DNA of 64,000 nucleotides from Neisseriaceae bacterium (GTDB taxonomy: Bacteria; Pseudomonadota; Gammaproteobacteria; Burkholderiales; Neisseriaceae), in contig JAGOQM010000005.1 of the NCBI GenBank assembly GCA_017991555.1, forward strand, positions 8,229-72,228. The letters are read 5' to 3'. Positions 1 to 9,588 of this stretch are shown piece by piece. Position numbers and translations under genes: made by a program. The notes below the pieces were generated by a model, which had not been told where the DNA came from, did no database searches, and saw only the letters and a program-made list of their open reading frames with translations. The first letter of the stretch is position 1. The number at the start of each line of letters is the position of its first letter.

Positions 1-1
1 A

Positions 2-330
2 AAGCCAGCCGCTGCGCCTGTGAAGCCAACTGAACCAGCAAAGCCAGCCGCTGCGCCTGTGAAGCCAACTGAACCAGCAAAGCCAGCCGCTGCGCCTGTG
101 AAGCCAACTGAACCAGCAAAGCCAGCCGCTGCGCCTGTGAAGCCAACTGAACCAGCAAAGCCAGCCATTGCGTCTGCGAAACCAACTGAACCAGTAAAGC
201 CAGCCGTTTCGCCTGTGAAGCCAGTTGGATCAGTAAAGCCAGCCGCTGCGCCTGTGAAGCCAGTTGGATCAGTAAAGCCAGCCGCTGCGTCAACGAAGCC
301 AACTGAACCAGTAAAGCCTACGGCTCCAGC
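2..330 (+). repeat. 39-bp in-frame tandem repeat encoding Lys/Pro/Ala-rich tail of KpsE
   Basis: The unit is 39 bases (13 codons). Copies start at 20, 59, 98, 137, 176, 215, 254 and 293. The first three are identical and the later ones diverge (PTEP becomes PVGS, GCA becomes GTA). Part of a further copy lies left of 20, so the array continues outside the window. Because the unit is a multiple of three, gain or loss of copies changes protein length without breaking the frame. Confidence 0.95.
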
Positions 331-1561
331 CAAACCAGTGGCTACGGCCGCTAAACCAGCTGAGGCCAAGCCGAGTGTGGTGCCCGTAAAACCAGTCGAG
401 TCGACTAAAAACCCCACAGTCAAACCGTCTAGGTTTAAAGCATGGGCGTGTGGTGTAGGCTGTGGTGTCTGTCGGTCATATAAAAAGAACCGTCTGTTGG
501 CGCTGGTGGTTTTACTGCCGCTGCTGTTGGCGGTTTTGTATTTTGGCCTGTTGGCGAAAGACCGCTACGTGAGTGAATCCATCGTGGTGGTTAAGCGCGC
601 AGATGATTTAGCAGGGGCTAATTTGAATATCGGGGCACTGCTGGGTGGTGGTGGCTCTACGATGCGTGAAGACGCCATGCTACTGCAGCAATATATTCTG
701 GCGCCAGATATGCTGAAGAAGCTAGACGCCAAATTGGATTTCAAAACGGCCTACGCCGCTTCAGGCTGGGATGTGTTGCAGCGATTGCCGAAAGACGTGT
801 CGTTTGAAGATTATCTAGCCTATTACCGTAGCAAGATTGGCGTGGGCTTTGATGAAAAAACCTCGGTTTTAACCATCACCACGCAAGGCTTTACGCCAGA
901 GTTTGCGCAGCAGTTTAACCAAGCGGTTTTGGCCGAGAGCGAGCTGTTTATTAACGAGCTGTCGCACAAGATTAGCCGTGAAGAAATGTTGTTTGCCAAT
1001 CAAGAAATTAACCGCGCCTATGGTCAGTTGCAAGCAGCTAAAGAAACCTTATTGACCTTCCAAAACGACAATAATTTGGTCGATCCCCAGGTACAAATTG
1101 AGGCAACCAGTCGTTTGGTGGCGGAACTACAGGCCAAGAAGGCGCAGCTAGAAGCCGAGTTGACCAACTATTTGAGCTATCTAAACGACGACACCCCACA
1201 GATTAAAGCGGCCCGTAGCGCAATTGAGTCGATACAGGCGCAAATCGAGAAAGAGCGCGCCACCTTAACCTCGTCGGAAGACGAGCAGTTGAACCAAAAA
1301 ATGTTTGAGTTTGAAGAGCTCAAGGCCAAGGTGGCGTTTGAGGGCGATTTATACAAGCTGTCGTTGACGGCTTTGGAGAAATCTAGAGTAGAAGCCGCAC
1401 GCAAAGCTAAGAGCCTGGCCGTGGTGAGCCAGCCCTATTTATCTGAAGACGCTCGCTACCCCCGTCGTTTGTATATGCTGCTGACCGTATTTTTGGTGAG
1501 CCTGTTGGTGTATGGCCTAACTAAGGTCACCCTATCCATTATTGAAGACCATAAGATTTGA
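2..1561 (+). CDS. kpsE: Capsule export inner-membrane protein KpsE/CtrB-like, 5' end cut by window
   Basis: Polysaccharide co-polymerase of ABC-dependent (group 2-type) capsule export, which spans the periplasm between the KpsMT transporter and the outer-membrane KpsD. The frame is open to the left edge. The GTG at 20 lies inside a repeat, so the true start is outside. From the edge to about base 330 the protein is a run of 13-residue Lys/Pro/Ala repeats (KPTEPAKPAAAPV). A basic stretch follows, then a first membrane helix (LLALVVLLPLLLAVLYFGLL, about residues 158-178 counted from base 20), a periplasmic Wzz-like part with a long coiled coil (about 300-450) and a C-terminal helix (MLLTVFLVSLLVYGL). 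E. coli KpsE is about 380 residues, so the excess length is the cytoplasmic repeat extension. The stop TGA is two bases before the kpsD ATG. Family assignment is secure; the role of the extension is unknown. Confidence 0.9.
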   Translation, partial: KPAAAPVKPTEPAKPAAAPVKPTEPAKPAAAPVKPTEPAKPAAAPVKPTEPAKPAIASAKPTEPVKPAVSPVKPVGSVKPAAAPVKPVGSVKPAAASTKPTEPVKPTAPAKPVATAAKPAEAKPSVVPVKPVESTKNPTVKPSRFKAWACGVGCGVCRSYKKNRLLALVVLLPLLLAVLYFGLLAKDRYVSESIVVVKRADDLAGANLNIGALLGGGGSTMREDAMLLQQYILAPDMLKKLDAKLDFKTAYAASGWDVLQRLPKDVSFEDYLAYYRSKIGVGFDEKTSVLTITTQGFTPEFAQQFNQAVLAESELFINELSHKISREEMLFANQEINRAYGQLQAAKETLLTFQNDNNLVDPQVQIEATSRLVAELQAKKAQLEAELTNYLSYLNDDTPQIKAARSAIESIQAQIEKERATLTSSEDEQLNQKMFEFEELKAKVAFEGDLYKLSLTALEKSRVEAARKAKSLAVVSQPYLSEDARYPRRLYMLLTVFLVSLLVYGLTKVTLSIIEDHKI

Positions 1562-1563
1562 TT

Positions 1564-3246
1564 ATGAAAAAACTCATGCTCACCCTCGCGCTGTGCTTGC
1601 CGATGCTGGCAGCAAACGCCAATACCAATACGAATAGCCTGTTTGGTAATGCCAATAGCGGCTTTAATCAGCAAAGCAATCAAAACCAGCAGGCCAATCA
1701 ACAGCAAGTGCAGGAAAGTGGCGGCACGCCGATGACGCCGATGGCGGCGAATACGCCAGTGGTGCCCAGCCGCATGTTTGGTGCGCAGCTGTTTGGCGGC
1801 ATGTTCCGCAACACTGTGGGCTCTAGCTTTAACAGCAGCTATGTGGTGAACGAAGGCGACCAGATTGTGCTGCGAATGTGGGGCGCGTTTATGTTTGACG
1901 GCCAGTTAGTGGTCGACCCACAGGGCAATATTTTTATCCCCAACGTTGGCCCAGTTAAGGTGGCCGGGGTGAAGAATGGCCAGCTAAACGGCATGATTAA
2001 GTCGGCCATTAGCCGCGTGTATCGGGCCAACGTCGAGGTGTATGCGGCCCTAGGCGCGGCTCAGCCGGTGAAGGTGTTTGTGACGGGCTTTGTAAACCAG
2101 CCCGGGCTATACGGTGGGGTGTCGTCGGATTCGGTGATCTCGTATTTAGATAAGGCCGGCGGCGTTGACCCAGAGCGCGGTAGCTATGTGGACATTGTGG
2201 TCAAGCGTGGTAATCAGGTGAAGGCACGGGTGAATCTGTATGAATTTTTACTTAATGGGACGCTGTCGCCTTTACAGATTCAAGATGGCGACGTGGTGAT
2301 GGTCACCCCCCGTAAGCACACCTTTTTTGTCAGCGGCGACGTGTACAACACCTACGATTTCGAATTTGATCAGCCTAATTTAACCCTGGCCCGTGCCTTA
2401 CAAATAGCGCGGCCCAAGCCTGGTGCCACCCACGTGAGCGTGGTGCGCCGTCAGGGCACAGAAAAACGCAGTGAATACTATCCCATTAACGAAGCCTACA
2501 ACGTGATGCTACAAGACGGCGACAGCATTGTGGTCACGGCTGATCGCTACGCCGGCACCATTCAGGTGCGCGTAGAAGGCGCGCATTCCGGCCAACATGC
2601 GCTGGTGTTGCCTTATGGTGCCACCATGCAGGAAGTATTAGACCAGATCAACCTGAACAGCATGTCGCGCGTCGAGGCGCTACAGCTGTACCGTAAATCG
2701 GTGGCCGTGCGCCAAAAAGAAATGCTCAATGTGGCGTTGCAAAAGCTCGAACAGGCCAGCCTAACCTCGTCTTCGGCCACATCGGAAGAAGCCAACCTAA
2801 GGGCGCAAGAGGCGCAGCTGATTGCCCGCTTTGTCGAGCGTGCCAAGCTGGTTGAGCCCAAAGGCCAAGTGGTCCTAAGCCAGAAAAATCTTGCCAGCAC
2901 GTTCTTGGAGGATGGCGACGTGATCATGATCCCAGAACAAAGCTCTTTGGTGATGGTGCATGGGGAAGTAATGTTCCCGAATGCAGTGGGTTGGGATAAG
3001 GGCTTAAGCGTTAACGATTATATCGAAAAAGTGGGCGGTTACGCTCAAAGCAAAGGTAAGTCTAAGGTATTGGTGATTCGCCAGAACGGTGAATCGCTAT
3101 TGGCCAGCCGCGGCACCAACATTGGGGCCGGCGATGAGATTATGGTGTTGCCAGAAGTGAAGACGAAGAGCCTAGAGGTGACGAGGGGCATTTCGCAGAT
3201 TCTGTATCACTTAGCAGTGGCAGCAAAAGTTGTGTTTGATTTATAA
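1564..3246 (+). CDS. kpsD: Capsule polysaccharide export protein KpsD (SLBB, Wza-like)
   Basis: Outer-membrane/periplasmic channel component that receives capsule from the KpsE-KpsMT complex. A TTG at 1558 is in frame, but the ATG at 1564 gives a clean Sec signal peptide (MKKLMLTLALCLPMLAANA) and sits two bases after the kpsE stop, so I choose it. There is no lipobox cysteine after the signal, which resembles E. coli KpsD (about 558 residues; 560 here) more than the lipoproteins CtrA or Wza. An Asn/Gln-rich linker (about 20-50) is followed by the polysaccharide export domain (VVNEGDQIVLRMWG, about residues 95-110), then SLBB beta-grasp repeats (VFVTGFVNQPGLYGG and VMVHGEVMFPNAVGW). A coiled-coil insert lies around 380-430. 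It is part of the kpsE-kpsD-wecB-wecC run. Confidence 0.92.
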   Translation: MKKLMLTLALCLPMLAANANTNTNSLFGNANSGFNQQSNQNQQANQQQVQESGGTPMTPMAANTPVVPSRMFGAQLFGGMFRNTVGSSFNSSYVVNEGDQIVLRMWGAFMFDGQLVVDPQGNIFIPNVGPVKVAGVKNGQLNGMIKSAISRVYRANVEVYAALGAAQPVKVFVTGFVNQPGLYGGVSSDSVISYLDKAGGVDPERGSYVDIVVKRGNQVKARVNLYEFLLNGTLSPLQIQDGDVVMVTPRKHTFFVSGDVYNTYDFEFDQPNLTLARALQIARPKPGATHVSVVRRQGTEKRSEYYPINEAYNVMLQDGDSIVVTADRYAGTIQVRVEGAHSGQHALVLPYGATMQEVLDQINLNSMSRVEALQLYRKSVAVRQKEMLNVALQKLEQASLTSSSATSEEANLRAQEAQLIARFVERAKLVEPKGQVVLSQKNLASTFLEDGDVIMIPEQSSLVMVHGEVMFPNAVGWDKGLSVNDYIEKVGGYAQSKGKSKVLVIRQNGESLLASRGTNIGAGDEIMVLPEVKTKSLEVTRGISQILYHLAVAAKVVFDL

Positions 3247-3264
3247 ATAAATAGGGGATTCAAC

Positions 3265-4407
3265 GTGAAAGTTTTAACTGTATTCGGGACCCGTCCCGAG
3301 GCCATTAAAATGGCCCCATTGGTGCATGAGTTAAATAGACATGAAGAGATTGACGCTAGGGTGTGTGTGACGGCCCAGCATCGTGAAATGTTAGACCAGG
3401 TGCTGTCATTGTTTGAAATTGTGCCGGATTATGATTTAGACATCATGAAAAAGGGTCAGTCTCTGCAAGACATCACCACCGAAATTTTAACCAAAATGAC
3501 CGCTGTGTTGCGCGACTTTCAGCCAGACTATCTGTTGGTTCATGGTGATACATCCACTACGTTTGCCGCTGGCTTAGCGGCGTTTTATCAGAAAATTCCG
3601 GTGGCACACGTAGAAGCTGGTTTGCGTACGGGCAACATTTACTCACCGTGGCCAGAAGAGGCCAATCGTTGTTTGACTTCGGTGTTGAGTGAACTACATT
3701 TTGCGCCAACGGAAGAATCGAAGGCGAACTTACTTAAAGAGCAAGTTTCTGAAGACGTCATCAGCGTGACGGGCAATACCGTGATTGATGCCTTGTTGAC
3801 CGTCACCCAGAAGTTAAAAACGCCAGCCTTGAAAGTGTTCATGGAAGCGCAGTTTCCATTTACCCAAGGTAACGACAAAATGGTGTTGATTACGGCGCAT
3901 AGACGCGAAAATCACGGCGATGGCATCATGCAAATTGGGCAGGCCATTCAGCAACTAGCCCAGCGCTATCCAGGCATTCGTTTTGTTTTACCCATGCACT
4001 TAAACCCCAACGTTCGCGGGCCGTTGCAGTCTATTTTAAGCGCGCAAAAGAACGTTCACCTCATTGAGCCACAAGAATATTTACCGTTTGTGTACTTGAT
4101 GAGTAAGGCCACGATTATTTTGACCGACTCTGGCGGTATTCAAGAAGAAGCCCCTGCACTGGGTAAGCCCGTTTTGGTGATGCGCGACACCACCGAACGG
4201 CCGGAAGCGGTCAAGGCCGGGACGGTGAAGCTGGTTGGCTCTGAAACAGCCGCGATTGTGGCTGCCTGTGTTGAACTATTGGATAACGAAGCAGCGTATC
4301 AGGAGATGGCCTATGCGCATAATCCCTATGGTGATGGTTTGGCATCAGCACGTATTGTTAAGAAATTATTAATTAAGAATAAGGCATTAGTTGACTATGC
4401 AGAATAA
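3265..4407 (+). CDS. wecB: UDP-N-acetylglucosamine 2-epimerase (non-hydrolysing)
   Basis: Interconverts UDP-GlcNAc and UDP-ManNAc, the first committed step to a ManNAc or ManNAcA capsule sugar. The start is GTG at 3265 with AGGGGAT upstream. The N-terminus [19 protein letters not shown] is the family signature, followed by [18 protein letters not shown] and, near residue 210, [10 protein letters not shown]. Near residue 290, [18 protein letters not shown] binds the UDP. The length of 380 residues is typical (WecB/MnaA about 376). The 3' end overlaps the wecC start by 11 bases, which implies translational coupling. With WecC it makes UDP-ManNAcA; without WecC it would supply a ManNAc polymer. 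The symbol mnaA is equally valid. Confidence 0.93.
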   Translation: MKVLTVFGTRPEAIKMAPLVHELNRHEEIDARVCVTAQHREMLDQVLSLFEIVPDYDLDIMKKGQSLQDITTEILTKMTAVLRDFQPDYLLVHGDTSTTFAAGLAAFYQKIPVAHVEAGLRTGNIYSPWPEEANRCLTSVLSELHFAPTEESKANLLKEQVSEDVISVTGNTVIDALLTVTQKLKTPALKVFMEAQFPFTQGNDKMVLITAHRRENHGDGIMQIGQAIQQLAQRYPGIRFVLPMHLNPNVRGPLQSILSAQKNVHLIEPQEYLPFVYLMSKATIILTDSGGIQEEAPALGKPVLVMRDTTERPEAVKAGTVKLVGSETAAIVAACVELLDNEAAYQEMAYAHNPYGDGLASARIVKKLLIKNKALVDYAE

Positions 4408-5662
4408 ACAAAAAATTTCAGTAGTGGGTTTGGGCTATATTGGTTTACCAGCGGCGGCCATGTTCGCCTCGCGGCAGGTTGAAGTGATTGGGGTGGACGT
4501 GAATCAACATGCGGTCGACACCATTAATCAAGGTAAAATTCACATTGTTGAGCCAGGCCTAGAGGCTATTGTGCAAAAAGCGGTGGCAGAGGGTTATTTA
4601 CGTGCCACCACTCAGGCTGAAGCCGCAGATGCTTTTGTGATTGCGGTGCCAACGCCTTTTAAAGGTGATAAAGAACCAGACGTTAGTTACATTAAAGCCG
4701 TTGCCGAAGCCATTGCGCCAGTATTGGTTAAGGGCAATACCATCATTTTAGAATCCACCTCGCCAGTGGGCACCACCGAAGACATGGTGGCTTGGTTGGC
4801 GGCGGCTCGCCCAGACTTAGTGTTTCCAGCCGAAGGCGCCACCGATGTTGATGTTTATGTGGCGTACTGTCCAGAGCGGGTATTGCCTGGCCAAGTAGTG
4901 CGTGAATTGGTAGAAAACGACCGCATTATTGGTGGCATTACCGAAGCGTGTTCTGATAAAGCCATCGACGTATACCGTATTTTTGTAGAAGGCGAGCTGC
5001 TTAAAACCAACGCCCGTACCGCCGAAATGAGCAAGCTAACAGAAAATGCTTACCGTGACGTCAACATTGCGTTTGCCAATGAGCTGTCGCTGATCGCCGA
5101 CCGTTTAGACATCAATGTGTGGGAGCTGATTGACTTAGCCAACCATCACCCTCGCGTGAATATTTTACAGCCGGGTGCAGGTGTAGGCGGCCATTGTATT
5201 GCCGTTGACCCTTGGTTTATCGTCAACAAAACGCCAGATTTGGCCCGTATGGTCAAAACCGCTCGTGAAGTGAACGATGGTAAGCCGCAGTGGGTGATTA
5301 ATAAAGTCAATGAGGCGGTTGAGGCTTATGCGGCTAAAACTGGTAAGCCTAAATCAGAAGTGCAGATTGTGTGCTATGGCCTAGCGTTTAAACCTAATAT
5401 TGATGATTTACGTGAGAGTCCAGCTTTAGGAATTACTCAATCATTGGCTATAATGTATCCAAATAAAGTAATGGCTGTAGAGCCAAACATTGATCTAGAA
5501 AGTTCTAAGTCTTTATCTAAAACATTTGGGCTGTTAGGCTATGTTGCTAGCCAAAATCAGGTAGATGTTGCTGTGTTGTTAGTAGACCATCAAGAATTTA
5601 TTGATAATAAACCAATCTTAAATGCAGATGTTGAGATAGTCGATACAAAGGGTATCTGGTAA
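4397..5662 (+). CDS. wecC: UDP-N-acetyl-D-mannosamine dehydrogenase
   Basis: Oxidises UDP-ManNAc to UDP-ManNAcA with two NAD+. The ATG at 4397 is preferred to an in-frame TTG at 4391. The Rossmann motif is at the N-terminus ([16 protein letters not shown]), followed by [18 protein letters not shown] and YCPERVLPG. The central helix domain carries the substrate lysine region ([20 protein letters not shown]), and the catalytic cysteine is in [15 protein letters not shown]. The C-terminal UDP-binding domain starts [18 protein letters not shown]. At about base 5395 the codon choice turns abruptly AT-rich and stays so for the last 90 codons, matching the downstream block. This marks a probable recombination junction inside the gene. 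Length 421 residues, as expected. Confidence 0.93.
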   Translation: MQNKQKISVVGLGYIGLPAAAMFASRQVEVIGVDVNQHAVDTINQGKIHIVEPGLEAIVQKAVAEGYLRATTQAEAADAFVIAVPTPFKGDKEPDVSYIKAVAEAIAPVLVKGNTIILESTSPVGTTEDMVAWLAAARPDLVFPAEGATDVDVYVAYCPERVLPGQVVRELVENDRIIGGITEACSDKAIDVYRIFVEGELLKTNARTAEMSKLTENAYRDVNIAFANELSLIADRLDINVWELIDLANHHPRVNILQPGAGVGGHCIAVDPWFIVNKTPDLARMVKTAREVNDGKPQWVINKVNEAVEAYAAKTGKPKSEVQIVCYGLAFKPNIDDLRESPALGITQSLAIMYPNKVMAVEPNIDLESSKSLSKTFGLLGYVASQNQVDVAVLLVDHQEFIDNKPILNADVEIVDTKGIW

Positions 5663-5730
5663 GCATTGAGGCATAAGATTCATTATAATTATTATGCCAG
5701 TTTATATAGACTAATTAAAGAAATTACATA

Positions 5731-7788
5731 ATGAACAGTACTGAAGAGCATTTACGATTCCAACTAGAAACTCTAAAAAAAGAAAAAAAAGATATAGCTG
5801 AAAAAGTCGATTTGTTAAACAAATCACTGAAATACTGTGCCGCACATAATAAAACGTTAGAAAGTCAGCTTCATATTGCAAATGCAAATGTTAAAAATTA
5901 CCATAATTTTATTAGTTATAAATTAGGTAGGGTATTATTGAGTACGAAAACATTTCGTGGCTTTTTACTTCTTCCTTTAGAGTTGTATAAACTAAGGCGT
6001 GAGTTTATACAGAGTAAATATAAAAACATTTCAGCTATTGTAGATAAAGCATTAATAGAGCAGAAAAATTTTCAAGCGAAGAGTTATGATAATGCTAAAG
6101 TAAAATTTATTTCTATTTTAGATGAGATCTCTCATGCGAGTTGGGGTCGAGAATTCAAGCTATTTGAAATGAACATTGATAACTATCAAGAGCAACTGAA
6201 TGGTAGCACGTCACAGGCAATTTTTTTAGAGAGTTGTTGGAAAGGGAATTATGGTCGTTGGATTTATGCTTTTACTTCCCCAGGTTTAAAGCATAAGAAT
6301 GCTCAACACTTATTAAGTGCAATAGAAGTGGCGAAGAAAAAAGAGTTACCGATTATTTTCTGGAATAAAGAAGATCCAATGCATTATGAAAAGTTTCTTC
6401 CTATAGCTCAAAAATGTGATGTTATTTTTACAACAGATGAGAATAAGGTTACAGATTATAAAAGAGATATACCTAATGCGTATGTTGCGGCATTGCCGTT
6501 TGCGGCTAATGAAGCTTTGTGTAATCCAAAAGATCGGTTTCGGAATTCTTCAGTAGGGACTATTTGTTTTGCTGGGTCATATTATTCAGAAGGTCACGAT
6601 GACCGAAAAGAACAAATGGATAAATTGCTGCCAGTTATTCCTGAGTTTAATGGAATTATTTATGATCGCATGTCAAATATAGAAGGTGATAGATATGCTT
6701 ATCCGCCACAGTATAAGCCGTTTATTAAACAAGCCGTTCCTTTTACTGAAATTGTAAATGTGTATAAACAGTTTAAGATTTTTTTAAACGTAAATACCAT
6801 TACAGATTCTCCTACTATGATGTCTAGGAGAGTATATGAGTTGTTAGCATGCGGTACCCCCGTTATTTCAACCCCTTCTAAGGCATTAGAAGCGCAGTTT
6901 CCAGATATTGTGCAAGTTGCAAAAAATGCTGAAGAAGCAATAGAGATAGCTAAAGAGTTATTAAGTGATGAGTGGAGATGGTCAAAGCTTTCACATCTCG
7001 GTTATCGTGAAGTTATGTTGAAACATACATATCGACATAGAAAAAATATCATAGAAAACTCGATAGGAATATATGCCAATGAGGTTTCTCCATTAGTGTC
7101 GATTATTTTAGCTACAAATAGGCCAGAGTTTCAGAATAGAATAGTAGAAAATATTGTAAATCAAGTTCATAGAGAGTTAGAGGTAATTCTAATATTACAG
7201 AACTATACGAATGATCAAAAAAACACTCTTGAAAAATCCTTACAAGAGCGGGCACCGTTTTTAAACAATATTATCATTTTAACTGATGATACTGAAACCT
7301 CCTTAGGAGAGCGATTAAATAATGGTATCCAAAGAAGTGAGGGCGATTATATCGCTAAAATGGATGACGATGATTTTTACTACCCTAATTATATACAAGA
7401 CATGCTAATACCATTTTCTTTTGGGGATTATGGAATAGTGGGTAAAAAAGAAATATTTGTGTATCTAGAATCTGAGAATAAAACAATTGTTAGATTTAAA
7501 AATGATAGACATAGAGAAACAGATTTTGTTGCTGGAGCGACTTTAGTTATTTCAAGAGATGCGTTACAGAAAATTCAGTTTGGTGATAAAAATAGAGGTG
7601 AAGACTCCTCATTGTTAGAGCAAGCTAAACAGCATGGTATTAAGGTATATGCAACCGATCCATTTAATTTTATAGTTTGGCGCGGAGCAAATAAAAGTAA
7701 ACATACTTGGCAAGTTGACGATAAATTTTTCCTGGAAAAGGGTGAGTTTGTTTCTGAGCAGATAGGTGTACAAATTGCCAATATCTAA
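5731..7788 (+). CDS. Bifunctional glycosyltransferase: coiled coil, CgeB-like GT, C-terminal GT2
   Basis: Probable capsule-chain polymerase. Residues 1-60 are a charged coiled coil. About 160-440 form a CgeB-like/Glyco_trans_1_2 transferase (FLESCWKGNYGRW, PIIFWNKEDPMHYEKF, FLNVNTITDSPTMMSRRVYELLAC split over two short motifs). About 450-640 form a GT-A family 2 domain (PLVSIILATNRPEFQ, then AKMDDDDFYYPNY with the metal-binding DxD). The first transferase part is clearly homologous to the gene at 10624-11616, which also has FWNKEDG and NVNTVDQSPTMFSRR. Two catalytic domains in one chain suggest it adds two sugars of the repeat unit, as in other bifunctional capsule polymerases; this is inference. 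It is strongly AT-rich compared with the kps genes and begins 68 bases after wecC. Confidence 0.8.
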   Translation: MNSTEEHLRFQLETLKKEKKDIAEKVDLLNKSLKYCAAHNKTLESQLHIANANVKNYHNFISYKLGRVLLSTKTFRGFLLLPLELYKLRREFIQSKYKNISAIVDKALIEQKNFQAKSYDNAKVKFISILDEISHASWGREFKLFEMNIDNYQEQLNGSTSQAIFLESCWKGNYGRWIYAFTSPGLKHKNAQHLLSAIEVAKKKELPIIFWNKEDPMHYEKFLPIAQKCDVIFTTDENKVTDYKRDIPNAYVAALPFAANEALCNPKDRFRNSSVGTICFAGSYYSEGHDDRKEQMDKLLPVIPEFNGIIYDRMSNIEGDRYAYPPQYKPFIKQAVPFTEIVNVYKQFKIFLNVNTITDSPTMMSRRVYELLACGTPVISTPSKALEAQFPDIVQVAKNAEEAIEIAKELLSDEWRWSKLSHLGYREVMLKHTYRHRKNIIENSIGIYANEVSPLVSIILATNRPEFQNRIVENIVNQVHRELEVILILQNYTNDQKNTLEKSLQERAPFLNNIIILTDDTETSLGERLNNGIQRSEGDYIAKMDDDDFYYPNYIQDMLIPFSFGDYGIVGKKEIFVYLESENKTIVRFKNDRHRETDFVAGATLVISRDALQKIQFGDKNRGEDSSLLEQAKQHGIKVYATDPFNFIVWRGANKSKHTWQVDDKFFLEKGEFVSEQIGVQIANI

Positions 7789-7829
7789 TAAGGTTTGGCG
7801 TATCAAGAACTTAATAAAGAATATTAATA

Positions 7830-8651
7830 ATGTACATATTTCAAACATTTAATGAGGCTATGAGTTTTTATGAAAAAGATAAAAATTTTTTAGTAGGGAA
7901 AGCGACGGATTTTTTTATATTATCTGAAGGAGTATTATTTCCTTTTTCATTAAGCTTTAAAAATAGCGAAAAAATAGTATTTTTTTTCCCCGGTGCTTTT
8001 GACCTTAGTCAGCCAAAGCCAAAATTCCAGCGTAAAAATTACTTTGAGGAGTTGGAAAGTACTTGTGTATCTTTTTTTGACCCGTCTTTGTTCCTATCCA
8101 GTAATCTATCTCTAGGCTGGTTTCAAGGAGAGTGCCAGAAAAATTATCTTCAGTTATTGCTAAAGCTAGTTCAAGAAATTATCTTAAGATTAGAAGTAGA
8201 AAATAAAAATATATTATTTTTTTCTACTTCTGGTGGCGGACTACCTTCGTTAAAGATTGCGCAGCACTTTTTAAAGAGTCATGTTTACTTGGGTAATATT
8301 CAAACAGATGTATTGAAATATTATGAACCAAGTGTAAAAAAAATGCTTTTATATTGTTATCCTGAAGTTATTGATATAACTCCATATAAAGATCGATTGA
8401 ATGTTTTTGACATAAATGGGGATATTAATATTTATTATGCTCAAAATACACAGGATAAATTCCACTACAAAAATCATTATTTACCTTTTGTAAAGTATGC
8501 TTCGAATACTGATTTAAAATGTGAGTTTATTACTTATAGCCATATAAGTGGGCATAACCCCATATCGAAAGATGTGGAAATCTCTGTGATCAACTCGATT
8601 TTTGATAAAAAATCAATAATGGAAGTATTTAGTTGTTATATTGATGACTAA
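7830..8651 (+). CDS. Capsule-cluster protein of unknown function, serine-hydrolase-like
   Basis: 273 residues, not recognised as a named family. A hydrophobic strand (KIVFFFPGAFDLSQ, about residue 50) and a nucleophile-elbow-like segment (ILFFSTSGGGLPSLKIAQHF, about residue 130) resemble an alpha/beta hydrolase fold with serine as nucleophile. A late histidine (YSHISGHNP, about 243) could complete a triad. No signal peptide, so probably cytoplasmic. It lies 41 bases after the bifunctional transferase and before a deacetylase, in the AT-rich serotype-specific block, so a role in modifying or transferring a capsule substituent is plausible. It shares only the general fold pattern with the gene at 9589-10452. 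Confidence 0.6.
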   Translation: MYIFQTFNEAMSFYEKDKNFLVGKATDFFILSEGVLFPFSLSFKNSEKIVFFFPGAFDLSQPKPKFQRKNYFEELESTCVSFFDPSLFLSSNLSLGWFQGECQKNYLQLLLKLVQEIILRLEVENKNILFFSTSGGGLPSLKIAQHFLKSHVYLGNIQTDVLKYYEPSVKKMLLYCYPEVIDITPYKDRLNVFDINGDINIYYAQNTQDKFHYKNHYLPFVKYASNTDLKCEFITYSHISGHNPISKDVEISVINSIFDKKSIMEVFSCYIDD

Positions 8652-8710
8652 ATACTGCTTTAGTAAAGTTTTTAATAATTTAGTGTGTTTTCTCTTTTAG
8701 TGTTCAGGAA

Positions 8711-9544
8711 TTGAGAATATTTAATTTACAAGGGTGCCCTGTGGATAGTTATTTGGATGGAATGTCTATGAATAAGTTTAAGCTTAATTTGGAGGACTAT
8801 GTTGGGCAAGGGATCATTTGTGTAACGTATGACGACGGGCTTAGGAATAACTTTGAGCTTGCGATGCCTGAACACTTAGACAGTGGTGTTCCTGCAACGT
8901 TTTCTGTAATTGCTCATCGTACAGTAAACCCTAAATATTGGGATAAATTTATTAAGCCATATGAGTTAGCTTGTATGGATAGCCTTGGGTTTGAAATTTC
9001 ATCTCATGGTTATTACCATGAAAAAAAGTTTATAGATATGAACTCGAGTGAGCTGGATACTGAGCTTTATAAGAGTAAAGAGTTACTTGAAGGAATTATG
9101 CCATCTCGTAAGCCTATCGCATCTATATGTATACCATTTGGATCAGCTAATGAAAATGTAATTAAAAAATCGTTTAAAGCTTATGATATTGTTAGATTAT
9201 CGGCCTATAAAAATATTGCCCTTGACCGAGTAACACAAGAGCCTCTGCCAGCATATCCTGTATTAAGTAATACAGCACCAGATCAAGTCTTTAAATGGAT
9301 TGATAAGGCAGTACATGACAAGAATGTTATCATTCTTATGTTACATGGTATTGCAGAAGATATTCATGGCAAGGGTGACTATTACTACTCAGTAAAGTCT
9401 TTAAAAGAAATCCTATCTTATATTGCATTACTAGGTAAAGAAAAATTACTGCCTTTGTGTTTACGAGATTTAAGTATATTACAGAAGCAACAACTAGAGC
9501 TTGCAGCATTGGATAACGGTAGTAAAAAAAAAGTAGTGAAATAA
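8711..9544 (+). CDS. Polysaccharide deacetylase family protein (NodB-like)
   Basis: Carbohydrate esterase 4-type fold that removes N- or O-acetyl groups from sugars using a metal ion. Motif 1 is present as CVTYDDGLRNNF (the family TFDDG). Motif 2 is ISSHGYYHEK, giving the two metal-binding histidines. Motif 3 is degenerate (CIPFGSANE instead of RxPxG). HGIAEDIHGKG near residue 215 could provide the late catalytic histidine. There is no signal peptide, so it would act in the cytoplasm on precursors or nascent chains. The start is uncertain: TTG at 8711 follows CAGGA closely, and an in-frame ATG lies at 8762; both leave motif 1 intact. AT-rich, in the capsule block. Confidence 0.75.
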   Translation: MRIFNLQGCPVDSYLDGMSMNKFKLNLEDYVGQGIICVTYDDGLRNNFELAMPEHLDSGVPATFSVIAHRTVNPKYWDKFIKPYELACMDSLGFEISSHGYYHEKKFIDMNSSELDTELYKSKELLEGIMPSRKPIASICIPFGSANENVIKKSFKAYDIVRLSAYKNIALDRVTQEPLPAYPVLSNTAPDQVFKWIDKAVHDKNVIILMLHGIAEDIHGKGDYYYSVKSLKEILSYIALLGKEKLLPLCLRDLSILQKQQLELAALDNGSKKKVVK

Positions 9545-9588
9545 GTAATAATGTTATTTCTACAGTAATTGCTGATGAGGCTGATTAT

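Noticed and set aside
2..330. Possible CRISPR-like repeat at the window start
   Set aside because: The repeats have no spacers and are in-frame coding units of kpsE; the same holds for the units at 33089-36509.
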